64,000 nt of DNA, taken from assembly GCF_029784165.1 (NCBI RefSeq), contig NC_073695.1, positions 138,102,285-138,166,284 on the forward strand, in the 5' to 3' direction. Position numbers and translations under genes: made by a program. Positions 21,846-33,891 of this stretch are shown here, piece by piece. Each line of letters begins with the position of its first letter. Positions within the stretch are counted from its first letter, which is position 1. Source of the stretch: Wyeomyia smithii (Eukaryota > Arthropoda > Insecta > Diptera > Culicidae). Below the pieces are notes generated by a model. That model was not told the origin of the DNA, made no database searches, and was given only the letters and a program-made list of their open reading frames with translations.

Positions 21846-24800
21846 CTAAACTGGGGCGTGGATGGATTTCAGGAAAACGTATATAAGGGACATGTAGGAT
21901 AGGTCACGGCTCGCCAAGACATCATGAACAGGAACAGCCGGCTGCCTACCTTCGGCCTGCAGGGAAGCTATTAATCTAGACCTGACGTCACGGTGTACAG
22001 GGCATGACCAAACAACGTGCTCTATGTCGTGATAACCTTCACCACAGGCACAGATACCACTCTCCCCGAGCCCAACACGACGGAGATGCGCGTCAAATCT
22101 ATAGTGATTGGACATAAGCCGGGACATCACGCAAATAAAATCCCGACCTACATCCAACCCCTTGAACCACGGGTTCGTCGATACCTTGGGGATTATGGAA
22201 TGTAACCACCTTCCCAGTTCCTCCTTGGTCCAAGAATTTTGTCAACTGATGATAGTATTCTGACGTACAAATGCGAAAAATTCATTAAAGGCAATTGGTC
22301 TTTCATAAATATCACCGTTTGTTGCGCCCACCTTAGCCAAAGAGTCCGCTTTCTCATTACCCGGTATCGAGCAGTGAGAAGGGACCCACGCTAAGGTAAT
22401 CTGAGTAGATTTTTCGGATAAAGTACTCAGATGTTCCCGTATTTTCCCCAGGAAATACGGAGAGTGCTTAACATCTTTCATCGATCGGAGAGCCTCAATG
22501 GAACTGAGACTGTCCGTAAAGATGAAATAATGGTCCGTGGGCATTTCTTCGATAATCCCTAGGGTGTACTGAATTGCAGCTAATTCTGCGACGTAAACAG
22601 AAGCAGGATTATCGAGTTTATGGGAGACGGTTAAATTGTTATTGAAAATACCGAAGCCAGTGGACCCATCAAGAAGTGATCCGTCAGTGTAGAACATATT
22701 TTTGCAGTTGATGTTTCGATATTTATTGGAAAAAATTTTGGGGATCTGCTGCACGCGTAAATGATCCGGGATTCCACGAGTTTCTTCTATCATGGATGTA
22801 TCGAAAAACACAGTAGAATCAGAAGTATTTGATAAGTCGACACGATTTGGAATATTCGAAGAAGGGTTAATATTTTGGGACATGTGATTGAAATACAATG
22901 TCATAAAACGGGTTTGAGAATTAACCTTTAAAAATTTTCAATCACGGGACGGTTCAAGCCCTTACATTTGATTAGAATACGAGAAGACAGGCTCCAGAAG
23001 CGGTTTTTCAATGGTAGTACTCCAGCAAAGATCTCCAAACTCATCGTATGGGTCAATTGCATGCAACCCAAGGCGATACGCAAACAACGATATTGTATTC
23101 GCTTCAGTTTGATCAAATGTGTGTTTGCTGCGGAGCGGAAGCAGAAACACCCGTACTCAATAACAGACAGTATCGTTGTTTGGTAAAGCCTTATAAGGTC
23201 TCCTGGGTGGGCTCCCCACCATTGTCCGGTTATTGTACGGAGAAAATTCACTCTTTGTTGACATTTTTTCATCAGATACCTCACGTGACAACCCCAGGTG
23301 CCTTTAGAGTCGAACCAGACACCAAGATATTTGTGTACCAAAACCTGAGAAATCGTTTTACCCATTAATTGTGTTTGAAGCTGAGCAGGTTCATGCTTCC
23401 TAGAAAAAACTACTATCTCAGTCTTCTCCGGAGAGAATTCGATACCTAGCTGTAAAGCCCAAGCAGACAAATTATCCAAGGTATCTTGCAATGGTCCTTG
23501 CAAATCGGCAGCTTTGGCTCCTGTAACAGAGATTACACTGTCGTCTGCAAGTTGTCTTATCGTGCATGAATTTGCCAGACATTCGTCGATGTCATTTACA
23601 TAAAAGTTGTAAAGAAGGGGGCTCAAACATGAGCCCTGGGGAAGACCCATGTAGCTAATGCGAAAAGTTGCCAAATCGCCGTGCGTAAAATGCATGTGCT
23701 TTTCGGACAACAAATCGTGCAAAAAATTGTTCAAAATTGGAGAAAATCCTTGTCGGTGAAGTTTACCCGAAAGAATGTCAATAGAAACGGAATCAAAAGC
23801 CCCCTTAATGTCCAAGAACGCAGACGCCATTTGTTCTTTGCGAGCATACGCCAGCTGAATATCTGTTGAAAGCAACGTAAGACAATCATTCGTCCCTTTG
23901 GCACGGCGGAAGCCAAATTGAGTATCTGATAGTATACCATTTGATTCGACCCAATGGTCTAAACGACGGAGTATCATTTTTTCCATCAATTTCCGGATAC
24001 AGGATAGCATTGCAATCGGCCTATAAAAGTTGTGATCAGAAGCTGGTTTCCCTGGTTTTTGGATGGCGATCACCTTCACTTGCCTCCAATCCTGCGGTAC
24101 AATGTTTTGCTCCAGGAACTTATTGAACAAGTTCAACAAGCGCCTCTTGGCATTGCCGGGTAGATTCTTCAACAAGTTGAATTTGATTCTATCTAACCCA
24201 GGCGCTTTATTGTTACAGGAGAGGAGGGCAACTGAAAATTCTGCCATCGTAAAAGGTGATTCTATCGCGTCGTGGCCCGGAGACGCATCGCGAACAATGT
24301 TTTGCTCAGGAACAGAGGCCGGACATACTTTCCTGGCAAAATCAAATAACCACCGACTTGAAGACTCCTCGCTTTCGTTGACCGTTACGCGATTCCGCAT
24401 TCTTCGGGCTGTGTTCCAAAAAGTGCTCATCGATGTCTCCCTCGACGTCTCGTTCACGAACCGACGTCAATATCCGCGTTTCTTTGCTTTAGCCAAACTT
24501 TTAAGCTTGGTATCAAGCAAAGAATATCGTAAATAGTCGCTAGGTATACCTCCCTTCTCGAAGGCCAAAAACGCGTCGGATCTTTGCGTGTAGACATCGG
24601 AGCACTCTTGGTCCCACCACGGAGTGGGAGGCTGTTCTTTGATCGTTACGCCGGGATATTTCTTCGTTTGGGCTTGCAACGCGGCGTCGAGAATCAAGCC
24701 CGCGAGGAGGTTGTATTCTTCAAGTGGTGGATGATGTTGAATCGACTCGACCGCTTTCGAAATCATTTCCTCGTATAACTTCCAATCGACATTCCGTGTG

Positions 24801-25543
24801 AGGTCATACGGAATGTCAATTGGTCGCATGCGAGTTGACCCGTTTGTAATTGAAATAAGAATAGGCAGATGGTCGCTACCGTGAGGATCGAGGATTACTT
24901 TCCATGTGCAATCCAACCGTAGCGACGTCGAACATAAGGATAGATCCAAAGCGCTTGGGCGCGCTGGAGGTTTTGGGATACGTGTCATTTCACCGTTGTT
25001 TAAAATAGTCATGTCGAAGTCATCGCAAAGGTTATAGATTAAAGAGGAGCGGTTATCATTGTAAGGGGAACCCCAAGCCACACCATGAGAGTTGAAGTCT
25101 CCCTAAATCAAACGTGGCGAGGGAAGAAGTTCTATTAAATCAAAGATCAACCGTTGCCCAACCTGTGCTCTGGGAGGAATATATATTGAGGCAATACAAA
25201 GCTCTTTACCTTGTATTGTCATTTGACATGCGACAACTTCGATGCCTGGAATCGAGGGGAGGTTAATACGATAGAAAGAATAGCACTTTTTAATCCCTAA
25301 AAGTACTCCTCCATATGGAGTGTCTCGATCAAGGCGAATAATATTAAAATCATGGAAGTTGAGATCAATATTTGAAGTAAGCCAAGTTTCACAAAGGGAA
25401 AATGCATCGCATTTGTTTTTATTTATCAAAACTTTAAACGAATCAATTTTTGGTAAAATACTTCTACAATTCCACTGTAAGACAGAGATAGAATCCTTCA
25501 TATACGCAGTTGAATTAGGCATCGAAGGATACAATCGCTGCAA
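21846..25543 (-). pseudogene. I-clade ORF2: endonuclease, RT, RNase H, with several nonsense changes
   Basis: The endonuclease (WNCRSILPK, then GDFNSHGVAWGS) is interrupted by an in-frame stop at 25103. The frame resumes, is stopped again at 24464 (TGA where the sister element has Trp) and continues into the RT. The RT has KAPGLDRIKFNLLK, PQGSCLSPLLYN and QLADDSV, the catalytic ADD. A break near 22925 precedes RNase H (FYTDGSLLDGSTG, FTDSLSSIEAL, WVPSHCSIPGNEKADSLAK). A TGA at 22242 again replaces Trp of the sister copy, and the last frame ends at 21846. It is inactive. Confidence 0.85.
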
Positions 25544-25570
25544 GGAGGGGCCATTGGGCAGTCAACTGCT

Positions 25571-26884
25571 TCAAAAATGATCTAACTGTTGGGAGGAATG
25601 CTGTAAGAAAAATTTTAATTGGATCGGGTACATTGAAATTTTCAAAATCCAGTCCACAATGTCAGAAAATTTCACTAATCCAGAGTTTGTTTCATCAACT
25701 GGATGTGCAAAAGGAACAACTGGGGTTTTAGATGTTCCTGGCAGTGCTGGGAACTCCTTCTGGGACTTTAAATTTGCAAGCCCAGGAGGAGTTTGCTTCG
25801 GTTTTTCCGCAGCACTGTTTGGTTTGTTCGTACTTTTCATTACACTTTGGGAAATCTTAGGACCTTTACGGGGAAGTTTAGGAGAAGAAACATTTTTCCT
25901 CTTCCTAGACTCCCCAGGATTGGCATAAGATGTTCCCACTGATGAATCGTCAGAATCGGTTTCATCAGAGGACAACAGATCAAAGGGGTTCGATGTTATG
26001 GTAGAAGTGGTCACGGTCTTCTTCAGCATCTCAGCATAAGAACGCTTTGAACGCTCCTTAAGTGACCGCTTGATTTTATCTCTGCGCTGCATGTACACCG
26101 GGCATGTGGAGAGCTCATGCTGGTTTTCCCCACAGTGAATACATTTTTCAGCATTAACACTGCAAGAATCTTCCGCATGAGTCTCCCCACACTTGCTACA
26201 TCGTGCCTTATTGCAGCAGTAGGCGGCTGTGTGGCCTAACTGCTTGCAATTGGTGCAATTCATAACACGGGGTACATACAATCGCACAGGCAGACGAACC
26301 CGGTCGATCGAGACGTGGCTAGGGAGTGCAGATCCGGCAAACGTAACGCGAAACGAGTCTGACGGAGTGTAAACTTTTTTACCGCCGACGAGAGACATGG
26401 ACCGCAATTGCTTACAATCCAAAATTTTCGCCTGTGTTTCGGTATTTTTGAAGCAACCGGTCGCGCTTTTTAGGATACACTCGACAGACAGACTCGAATC
26501 GGTTATGACACCGTCGATCTCCACGTCTCGTGCGGGTATGTAAACGCGATACTCGCGTGTGAAGAGCTCAGAGCAAGCGATAGCATTGGCCTGTGTCAGA
26601 TCACTGACCACGACACGGAGCTTGTTAGGTCGGACCTTGGAAATTTCGGTCACGGCCTTGCACCCCTTCGTCAGGTCTTTCGAAATTTGCAGTATGTTTT
26701 ATCGCTTTGAATTTACTCCTGCCTTTGGACGAAAATAAACAGTATAGCTGCCCTGTTGAGATCCGTCCGGGTAAAGCCTGGGGCGAAGGGGGACTGGAGA
26801 ATGAACAGGGGAGGGGGTAACAGAAGGGTCAGGGTCAGGGGGGCTCGGAGATGGTGGCACGGGAGGCGAGGGATCTATATCCAT
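25571..26884 (-). pseudogene. I-clade ORF1 with CCHC zinc knuckles, frameshifted
   Basis: The ATG at 26884 opens a Pro/Ser-rich leader (MDIDPSPPVPPSPSPP). The frame is lost near 26700 and resumes by 26653 (MTEISKVRPNKLRVVV). The body has a conserved RNA-binding-like region and three knuckles: C-x2-C-x4-H-x4-C in NCKQLGHTAAYC, then CSKCGETHAEDSC and CIHCGENQHELSTC. It ends with a Ser/Lys-rich linker and a hydrophobic tail (VDWILKISMYP). The close counterpart at 27983-29398 is unbroken and shows what is missing. ORF1 would coat element RNA; this copy gives only fragments. Confidence 0.8.
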
Positions 26885-27316
26885 CGCGCTAAATGTAGTG
26901 CACTAGCGCACTAGCGCCGACAAGAACACGTACCTATTTACTTCTTCCTTCCAGCAGTGGTTGTCCGATCGTTCGAAGCTGCACCCAAAGCAGCCAGCAG
27001 CACCAGTACAGCAGCACCAATACAGCCACCAGCAGTGAGCCGGGTGTGAGATCACTCAGCACAGCGACACGACTCGACTGTCAAATGATGGCCTTGAATT
27101 AGAAAGATCTATTCACTGTGCACAGATCAAAACTGCAGCTGGTATTTTGCACCAATACAGCCAAAGTTGCGAGCCGGGTACAGAACGTAGCGACACAACT
27201 CACAATCTAGTTGGCCTATAGCGCGAATAATACACTCTTTTGTTTGGCTATTCGTACACACGGACCGGATTGTAATAGAACGACCACTTTGCACGTCCGT
27301 TTCTGTCGAGTGTTCG

Positions 27317-27420
27317 ACGCGGAATGATATTATTACTCTTATTATTATTATTATTACCCTTATTATTATTACTCTTATTATTATTATTACTTTTATTATT
27401 ATTATTACTCTTATTATTCA
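27317..27420. repeat. TTATTATTATTACTC microsatellite
   Basis: Repeats of (TTA)n punctuated by CTC. The same compound microsatellite lies on the far side of the + strand I element (33530-33620). The element therefore either inserted into this tract or carried or seeded it. Confidence 0.85.
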
Positions 27421-27982
27421 GAAGCTGTTTTGCTTGCGAAGCGAATAGACGCATATTATTTCAGTCCGTATCGATTCGCACGTCTTTTGCTCAACAATAC
27501 ATTTCGGTCACGGTTTTGTTTTCGGGTCAGTCAGTGCCGTGGTGATAATAGGCTGCGCACAGCAGCAGGAATTATATCCCGCACCGCCGGGTGCTGGCTA
27601 CATCGCTAGCAGAAAAGTGATCCAGCCTTGGTGACAATAGCCGACAATATAGCGGCAGAAGAACTATCGCTTGCAGCACGTGAAGCCACCTCTGCGACAA
27701 TAGCTGACAGTCCAGCAGTAGAAGCACTCCCCCGCGCACCGCCGGATTCTGGCTACCCCGCTTGCGGCACGGAAAAGCGTACGGCAGTACGTTGGTCAGG
27801 ATTATCTTGTTAAGTATTGTGTTTCATTTTTTAACCCTTTAACTACCACTGACTTTTTTTTTATTTTGAACGATTATATTTGAACAAATTGTTTTTTCAT
27901 TTAGTAAACTTTTTTTTGATTCCCCTCCATATACGGTTTTTTTACCGCGAGTTAGCGGTAGAGCGAAACGCTCCCGCAAAAA

Positions 27983-29398
27983 ATGGACAACATGCAGGTG
28001 GAATTATTCTTGGATGTAGAAACCATTGGGGAAGAAATCGAAATCTCCCCCACCACCTCCCCTCTACCGTCCCCTCTACCGTCCCCTCTACCGTCCCCTG
28101 TACCCTCCCCTGTACCTAGCCCAGTACCGGAAGCTCCGGAGGTACGGGTAAAAGCTTACCCAGATGCCGCTATAGGTCCATTTTTTGTCTTTTTCCGGCC
28201 CATAAAGAAGCCGTTAAACATTATACAAATTGGCAAGGACCTGGTAAAAAAGTTTTCGGCCGTAACCGAAATAACCAAGGTGAGACCGAATAAACTGCGA
28301 GTTGTCGTGAGATGCTTGAAGCAAGCAAACGCGATTGCTAGCTGCGAGCTCTTTACGCGAGAGTATCGCGTGTACATCCCTGCCAAGGACGTGGAGATCG
28401 ACGGTGTGATTACCGAAGGGAATCTCACAGTCGATGACATTTTTCGTTATGGGGCTGGCTGTTTCAAGAACCCCTTAATGAAAAATGTAAAAATACTGGA
28501 TGTCAAGCAACTGCATTCAGTATCCATCGTAGAAGGGAAGAAGAAATTCTCCCCTTCGGATTCCTTTCGGATAACCTTTGCTGGATCTGCTCTGCCGAAC
28601 TACGTCCTTTTGGACAGGGTTCGTCTGCCTGTACGCCTGTTCGTACCGCGGGTCATGCATTGCCAAAACTGCAAGCAGTTAGGTCATACAGCCACCTACT
28701 GCTGCAACAAGGCACGCTGCAGCAAGTGCGGAGGAAATCATGCTGAGACCGCTTGCAGTGAGGATACTGAAAAGTGTCTTTACTGCGAGGGAACTCGGCA
28801 TGACCTTTCGGCATGTCCCGCGTACAAACAGCGCGAGGAGAAAATAAAGCGTTCCCTCAAGGAACGATCAAAGCGCTCTTTTGCAGAAATGCTAAAGAGA
28901 GCTGAGCCACCTTCGACAGGAAACATCTTTTCCTTTTTGCCAACCGATGAGGGTACATCTGACGATCCCGTCGAAGGGTGTTCTTATGCCATGCCAGAAG
29001 GATCTAGGAAGAGGAGAATAGTAAACTCTCCTAATCTTTCTCGCAAAGGTCGTAAGATAACCCCTAGCGGAATGACCAATAAGCCTACGCAAAAAGGAAG
29101 CGGTGAAGAAAAACCGAAGCAAGTACCTCCCGGTTTTAATTTCAAATCTAACCAGGAGTACCCACCGCTTCCTGGGGCACCAAAAACCCCTCGTGCACCC
29201 ATTTCTCGATCAGAGGATAAGAAAGAAACAGGGTTTATAAATTTCTCTGATATTGTGGACTGGATATTCAAAACATTCAACATAACAGATCCCCTTAAAA
29301 ACATTCTTCTGGCCCTTCTCCCTACAGTGAAAACATTTTTGAAACAACTGGCAGCAACTTGGCCCCTCATTTCAGCTATCATATCTTTCGATGACTAA
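27983..29398 (+). CDS. I-clade retrotransposon ORF1 protein (471 aa)
   Basis: The start is ATG at 27983. The N-terminus has a PSPLPSPLPSPV stretch encoded by a 12-bp tandem repeat (28072-28110). A conserved region (EITKVRPNKLRVVV) is followed by the CCHC knuckles NCKQLGHTATYC, CSKCGGNHAETAC and CLYCEGTRHDLSAC (residues about 230-280). Then come a basic Ser/Lys-rich linker and a hydrophobic C-terminus (IVDWIFKTFNITD). ORF1 of I elements is a nucleic-acid-binding protein that packages element RNA. No break is seen. The stop overlaps the ORF2 ATG by 8 bases (29391-29398), which suggests translational coupling or reinitiation. Confidence 0.88.
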   Translation: MDNMQVELFLDVETIGEEIEISPTTSPLPSPLPSPLPSPVPSPVPSPVPEAPEVRVKAYPDAAIGPFFVFFRPIKKPLNIIQIGKDLVKKFSAVTEITKVRPNKLRVVVRCLKQANAIASCELFTREYRVYIPAKDVEIDGVITEGNLTVDDIFRYGAGCFKNPLMKNVKILDVKQLHSVSIVEGKKKFSPSDSFRITFAGSALPNYVLLDRVRLPVRLFVPRVMHCQNCKQLGHTATYCCNKARCSKCGGNHAETACSEDTEKCLYCEGTRHDLSACPAYKQREEKIKRSLKERSKRSFAEMLKRAEPPSTGNIFSFLPTDEGTSDDPVEGCSYAMPEGSRKRRIVNSPNLSRKGRKITPSGMTNKPTQKGSGEEKPKQVPPGFNFKSNQEYPPLPGAPKTPRAPISRSEDKKETGFINFSDIVDWIFKTFNITDPLKNILLALLPTVKTFLKQLAATWPLISAIISFDD

Positions 29399-32300
29399 TA
29401 CGGCGAAAAAGGTTAGGAATTTTATCACTGTATTACAGTGGAATTGCAGAAGTATCATCCCCAAACTCGATTTATTTTCTCATTTGATAAACACTTATAA
29501 TTGTGACGCTTTTGCGCTTTGTGAAACTTTTCTAAATTCAAATAATCAACCCAATTTCCACGATTTTAACATAATCCGTCGAGACCGAGACTCACATGGT
29601 GGAGGGGTACTTTTAGGGATCAGAAAGTGCTACTCCTTTTTTAGAATCAACCTCCCTCGGATCTCGAATATTGAAGTCGTTGCCATTCAAACAAATATGA
29701 ATGGAAAAGACCTTTGCATTGCTTCGATTTATATTCCTCCATCCGTGCGGATTGAACAGAGGCAACTTCCTGACATAGCAGAATTGCTTCCCGCACCTTT
29801 TTTGATTTTGGGAGATTTTAACTCCCACTGTTTGCAATGGGGATCGCAATACGACGACGCCCGATCTTCTTAATTTGTAACTTGATCGACGACTTCAATA
29901 TGACACTTTTGAATACTGGGGAAGCGACACGTGTACCTAATCCTCCAGCACGTGAAAGCGTGCTTGACCTATCCCTTTGCTCGACATCACTAGCGTTAGA
30001 TTGCCAGTGGAAAGTAATCAATGATCCTCACGGTAGTGATCATCTCCCAATCGTTATTTCAATTGCTAATGGTTCAACTCCCGCGAATCCAATCAATATG
30101 TCATACGACCTCACACGTAACATTGATTGGAAGCGTTATGAGACTATCATAGCGGAAAATCTCGAATCTCACGAGGAACTTCCTCCGAAGGAAGAATACG
30201 CGTTCCTTTCTGGCTTGATCATCGACGCCGCGACTCAAGCTCAGACCAAACCGATACCCGGGATAGCAATTAGACGGCGTCCTCCTACCAAGTGGTGGGA
30301 CAAAGAGTGCTCTGAACTGTACGCGCGAAGGTCCTCGGCATATAAGGACTACCGAAAGTATGGCTCGGTTAAGCTGCTTCGAAGGTACGAGGTACTGGAC
30401 AGGCAGATGAAGAGCTTAATGAAAGCGAAAAAACGCGGATACTGGCGGCGGTTTGTAAACGCGTTATCGAGGGAAACAGCGATGAGCACTCTTTGGGATG
30501 CCGCCAGGCGCATGCGGAATCGTAACGCTTCGAATGAGTCCGAGGAGTATTTAGATCGCTGGATACTCGATTTCGCCAAAAAGGTCTGTCCGGACTCTGT
30601 CCCCGAACAGAAGACCTTTCGCGACACGTTTTTAGTAGCTACGGAAGAGCCTCCATTTTCGATGTTGGAATTTTCAATGGCTCTCCTCTCGTGCAACAAT
30701 AAAGCTCCAGGGTTGGATAGAATTAAATTCAACTTGTTGAAGAACCTACCCGATTCTGCAAAAAGACGCTTGTTGAACTTGTTCAACAAGTTTCTTGAGC
30801 TAAACATTGTTCCGCACGACTGGAGGGAGATAAAAGTCATTGCTATTCAAAAACCCGGAAAACCTGCCTCTGATCACAATTCTTATAGGCCGATTGCTAT
30901 GCTCTTCTGCATCCGGAAATTAATGGAGAAAATGATCCTCTTACGGTTAGACAAATGGGTCGAAACAAATGGTTTACTTTCAGATACTCAATTTGGCTTC
31001 CGCCGGGGCAAAGGAACGAACGATTGCCTAGCGTTGCTTTCTACTGAAATTCAACTCGCCTTTGCTCGAAAAGAGCAAATGGCTTCTGCATTTTTGGACA
31101 TTAAGGGGGCATTTGACTCTGTCTCTGTAGAAGTTGTAACCGAGAAACTTCATTCGCAGGGACTTTCACCAAATTTGAATAATTTTTTGCTCAATTTGTT
31201 GTCAGAAAAGCATATGTATTTCTCACATGGTGATTCGACAACTTCCCGAATTAGTTACATGGGTCTTCCCCAGGGCTCATGTTTAAGCCCTCTCTTATAT
31301 AATGTCTACGTTAATGACATCGATGAATGTCTTGCCAATTCATGCACGCTACGGCAACTTGCAGACGATAGCGTTGTATCCATTACTGGTAGCGAGGCTA
31401 GCGATCTGCAAGGACCATTGCAAGATACCTTAGACAATTTGTCTGAATGGGCTCTCAAGCTGGGTATCGAATTCTCTCCGGAGAAAACTGAGCTGGTCGT
31501 TTTTTCTAGGAAGCATAACCCAGCTCAGCTGCAGCTCCTACTAACGGGTAAAACGATCACTCAGGTTTTAGTCGCTAAATATCTCGGGGTCTGGTTCGAC
31601 TCTAAATGCACCTGGGCTTGTCATATTAGGTATCTGACACAAAAATGCCAACAGAGGATTAATTTTCTTCGTACGATTACTGGAACTTGGTGGGGTGCTC
31701 ACCCAAGAGACCTTCTAAGGTTATACCAAACAACGATACTGTCAGTTCTTGAATACGGTTGTTTCTGCTTTCGCTCTGCTGCGAAAACACACATTATAAA
31801 ACTAGAAAGAATACAATATCGTTGCTTGCGTATTGCCTTAGGTTGCATGCAGTCGACCCATACGATGAGTCTTGAAGTGCTAGCGGGTATTCTTCCGTTG
31901 AAACATCGTTTTTGGAATCTCTCTTACCGGTTACTTATTCGATGTACGATCATGAACCCATTAGTAATTGAAAATTTCGAGAGGTTGGTCGACCTTCAAT
32001 CTCAATCCAGATTTATGACTTTATGTTTTGACTATATGGCTCAAAATATTAATCCTTCTTCATACGATTCCTCCAATGTCGCACTTTTAAATACTTCTAA
32101 CAATGCTATATTCTTCGACACCACCATGAAACAAGACATTTCTGGTATCCCGGATCAATTACGACCGCAAGAGATCCCTAAGATTTTTTCCGATAAGTTC
32201 AAACATGTTAGTTGTGATAAAAGGTTTTTCACTGACGGATCTAATCTAGATGAGTCCACTGGCTTCGGTGTTTTCCACGAAAATTTTACCGCCTCCTACA

Positions 32301-33259
32301 AACTCGATGCTCCTGCTTCCGTGTACACCGCAGAATTTGCTGCTATTCAGTACTCCCTTGGGATCATCGAAACCCTACCCATAGACCACTACTTCATCTT
32401 CACAGACAGTCTCAGTGCCATTGAGGCTCTGCGATCGATGAAGACTGTGAAGCACACCCCGTATTTCCTGGGGAAAATACGTCGGTTTTTAAGTGCTTTA
32501 ACAGATAAAAATTACCGGGTTACCTTAGCGTGGGTACCTTCTCATTGTTCCATTCCGGGCAATGAAAAGGCTGACTCTTTAGCTAAGGTGGGTGCTATTG
32601 ATGGCGATATTTATAGTAGACCAATTGCTTATGATGAATTTTATAGTATTTTGCGTCAGAGAACACTCAATAGTTGGCAATTATCATGGGATACAGATGA
32701 ACTGGGACGGTGGCTACATTCCATTTCTCCTAAGGTATCGACGAAAGCATGGTTCAAGGGGTTGGAAGTAAGTCGGGACTTCATTCGAGTGATGTCAAGA
32801 CTTATGTCCAATCACTACACGTTAAACACGCATCTCTTTCGTATAGGACTTGTGGACAGTAATCACTGCGTTTGTGGCGATGGCTACCACGACATCGAGC
32901 ACGTTGTTTGGTCGTGTGCCGAATACTCTGATGTTAGGTCCAAGCTAATAGATTCCCTCCGGGCCCGAGGAAGACAAGCAAATGTACCCGTTAGAGACAT
33001 TTTGGGAAGTGGCGATCTCCAGTATATGTCAGAGCTATACTGTTTTTTAAAAATGCGGATATTAAACTCTAAAATAAACGTTTTTTTGTATCTTATCAGA
33101 TTACTCATCCTTCTTTCACTGAATGACTGGTGTACCTTGTGCTGGAGACACAAAAACTCGAAACCTGATTGGATACAGTGCTGTACCTGTTTCGAGATCA
33201 CGATAATTCGGTGCAATGTGAAATGCAGTGTAATACATGTGCGAAAATTTATTCACTAG
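29391..33259 (+). pseudogene. I-clade ORF2: APE endonuclease, RT, RNase H, one frameshift
   Basis: The endonuclease begins at 29391 (VLQWNCRSIIPKL, FALCETFL, LGDFNSHCLQWGS). Near 29865 the frame shifts by one base and a stop follows. Everything downstream is open in the overlapping frame to 33259. It shows HGSDHLPIVIS (endonuclease SDH), the RT (KAPGLDRIKFNLL, FGFRRGKGTND, FLDIKGAFDSVS, PQGSCLSPLLYN, LADDSVV) and the RNase H (FFTDGSNLDES, AEFAAIQY, FTDSLSAIEAL, SHCSIPGNEKADSLAK). A Cys/His stretch HCVCGDGYHDIEH follows. The last 60 or so residues may be read-through past the native end. All catalytic motifs look intact apart from the frame break. Confidence 0.88.
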
Positions 33260-33529
33260 TAATTAGAAATTAGTTTATATTTATCTTAGAATAGTTATAG
33301 TTAATAATTACTTAATAATACAAACAAACTCAAGCTCCCAACCCAACAACCCCCAACCAGAAATCTGTAAAACCATACTAACCCCAGTAAATCGGGTGTA
33401 GCGATGACTCCCTCTAACAAGTTTGTTTTTACCCTGTAAAAATAAAATGTATTGTAAACACTGCTCCGTCAAGCTAACGCAAATGAGCTAGAATATAAAC
33501 AACTTTAAAACTAAAAAAACTAAACTCTT

Positions 33530-33620
33530 ATTATTATTATTACTCTTATTATTATTATTACTCTTATTATTATTTTTATTACTCTTATTATTATTACTCT
33601 TATTATTATTATTACCATTA
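33530..33620. repeat. TTATTATTATTACTC microsatellite
   Basis: Same compound repeat as 27317-27420, directly after the I-element 3' UTR and before a Helitron 3' end. Confidence 0.85.
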
Positions 33621-33777
33621 TTATACTATTTCGACCGATTTTTCTTTTGAGTTAGAACGTATCCAATATCCAATTTATCATGCATTTGCATGATATATGT
33701 GAATGTATCCATTTAGAATGTTTAAAATAACTAAACAAAGGAAAAAATCGGCGGGATAAAGTTTGCCGGGTCAGCTA
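33621..33777 (+). mobile_element. Helitron 3' terminal fragment
   Basis: It ends GCGGGATAAAGTTTGCCGGG followed by TCAGCTAG and then T. A 3' CTAG (CTRR rule) preceded by a GC-rich hairpin (CGGC...GCCG around 33750-33770), with T as the next host base, is characteristic of Helitrons. The same terminus occurs at 44409. Its 5' counterpart is not identified; a 5' end of the right type lies at 28. Confidence 0.65.
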
Positions 33778-33891
33778 GTTAAATTTATAAATGCGTAGAT
33801 GGCCGCATACTTTCATTCCAGAAATCTGTATCATAAGTAATATCTTGTGTTAACTAAATTATTAACCCATCTTATCTTTGCTCCAAAATAG

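Larger units (their letters stand above)
21621..27316 (-). mobile_element. I-clade non-LTR retrotransposon, decayed full-length copy
   Basis: On the - strand the order is 5' UTR (about 27316-26885), ORF1 (26884-25571), and ORF2 with endonuclease, reverse transcriptase and RNase H (25543-21846), followed by a 3' UTR whose end I could not fix. An RNase H domain together with this ORF1 type points to the I clade (MosquI-like in mosquitoes). It is the same family as the + strand element at 27421-33520 but from a distinct lineage, since the proteins differ at many positions. Both ORFs are broken. The two elements lie head to head across a TTA-rich microsatellite. Confidence 0.85.
27421..33529 (+). 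mobile_element. I-clade non-LTR retrotransposon, nearly intact
   Basis: The order is 5' UTR (27421-27982), ORF1 (27983-29398) and ORF2 (from 29391, RT and RNase H to about 33050, frame open to 33259), then a short 3' UTR to about 33525. ORF1 is unbroken and ORF2 has one frameshift, so this is the best preserved element in the window. The 5' UTR contains two related blocks around 27570-27780 with shared GCACCGCCGG and CAATAGC-ACA motifs, which could be duplicated promoter monomers. TTA-type microsatellites flank both sides and hide any target-site duplication. Confidence 0.88.

Noticed and set aside
27324..27545. Leu-rich membrane protein over the TTA microsatellite
   Set aside because: Poly-Leu is simply the translation of the TTA repeat.
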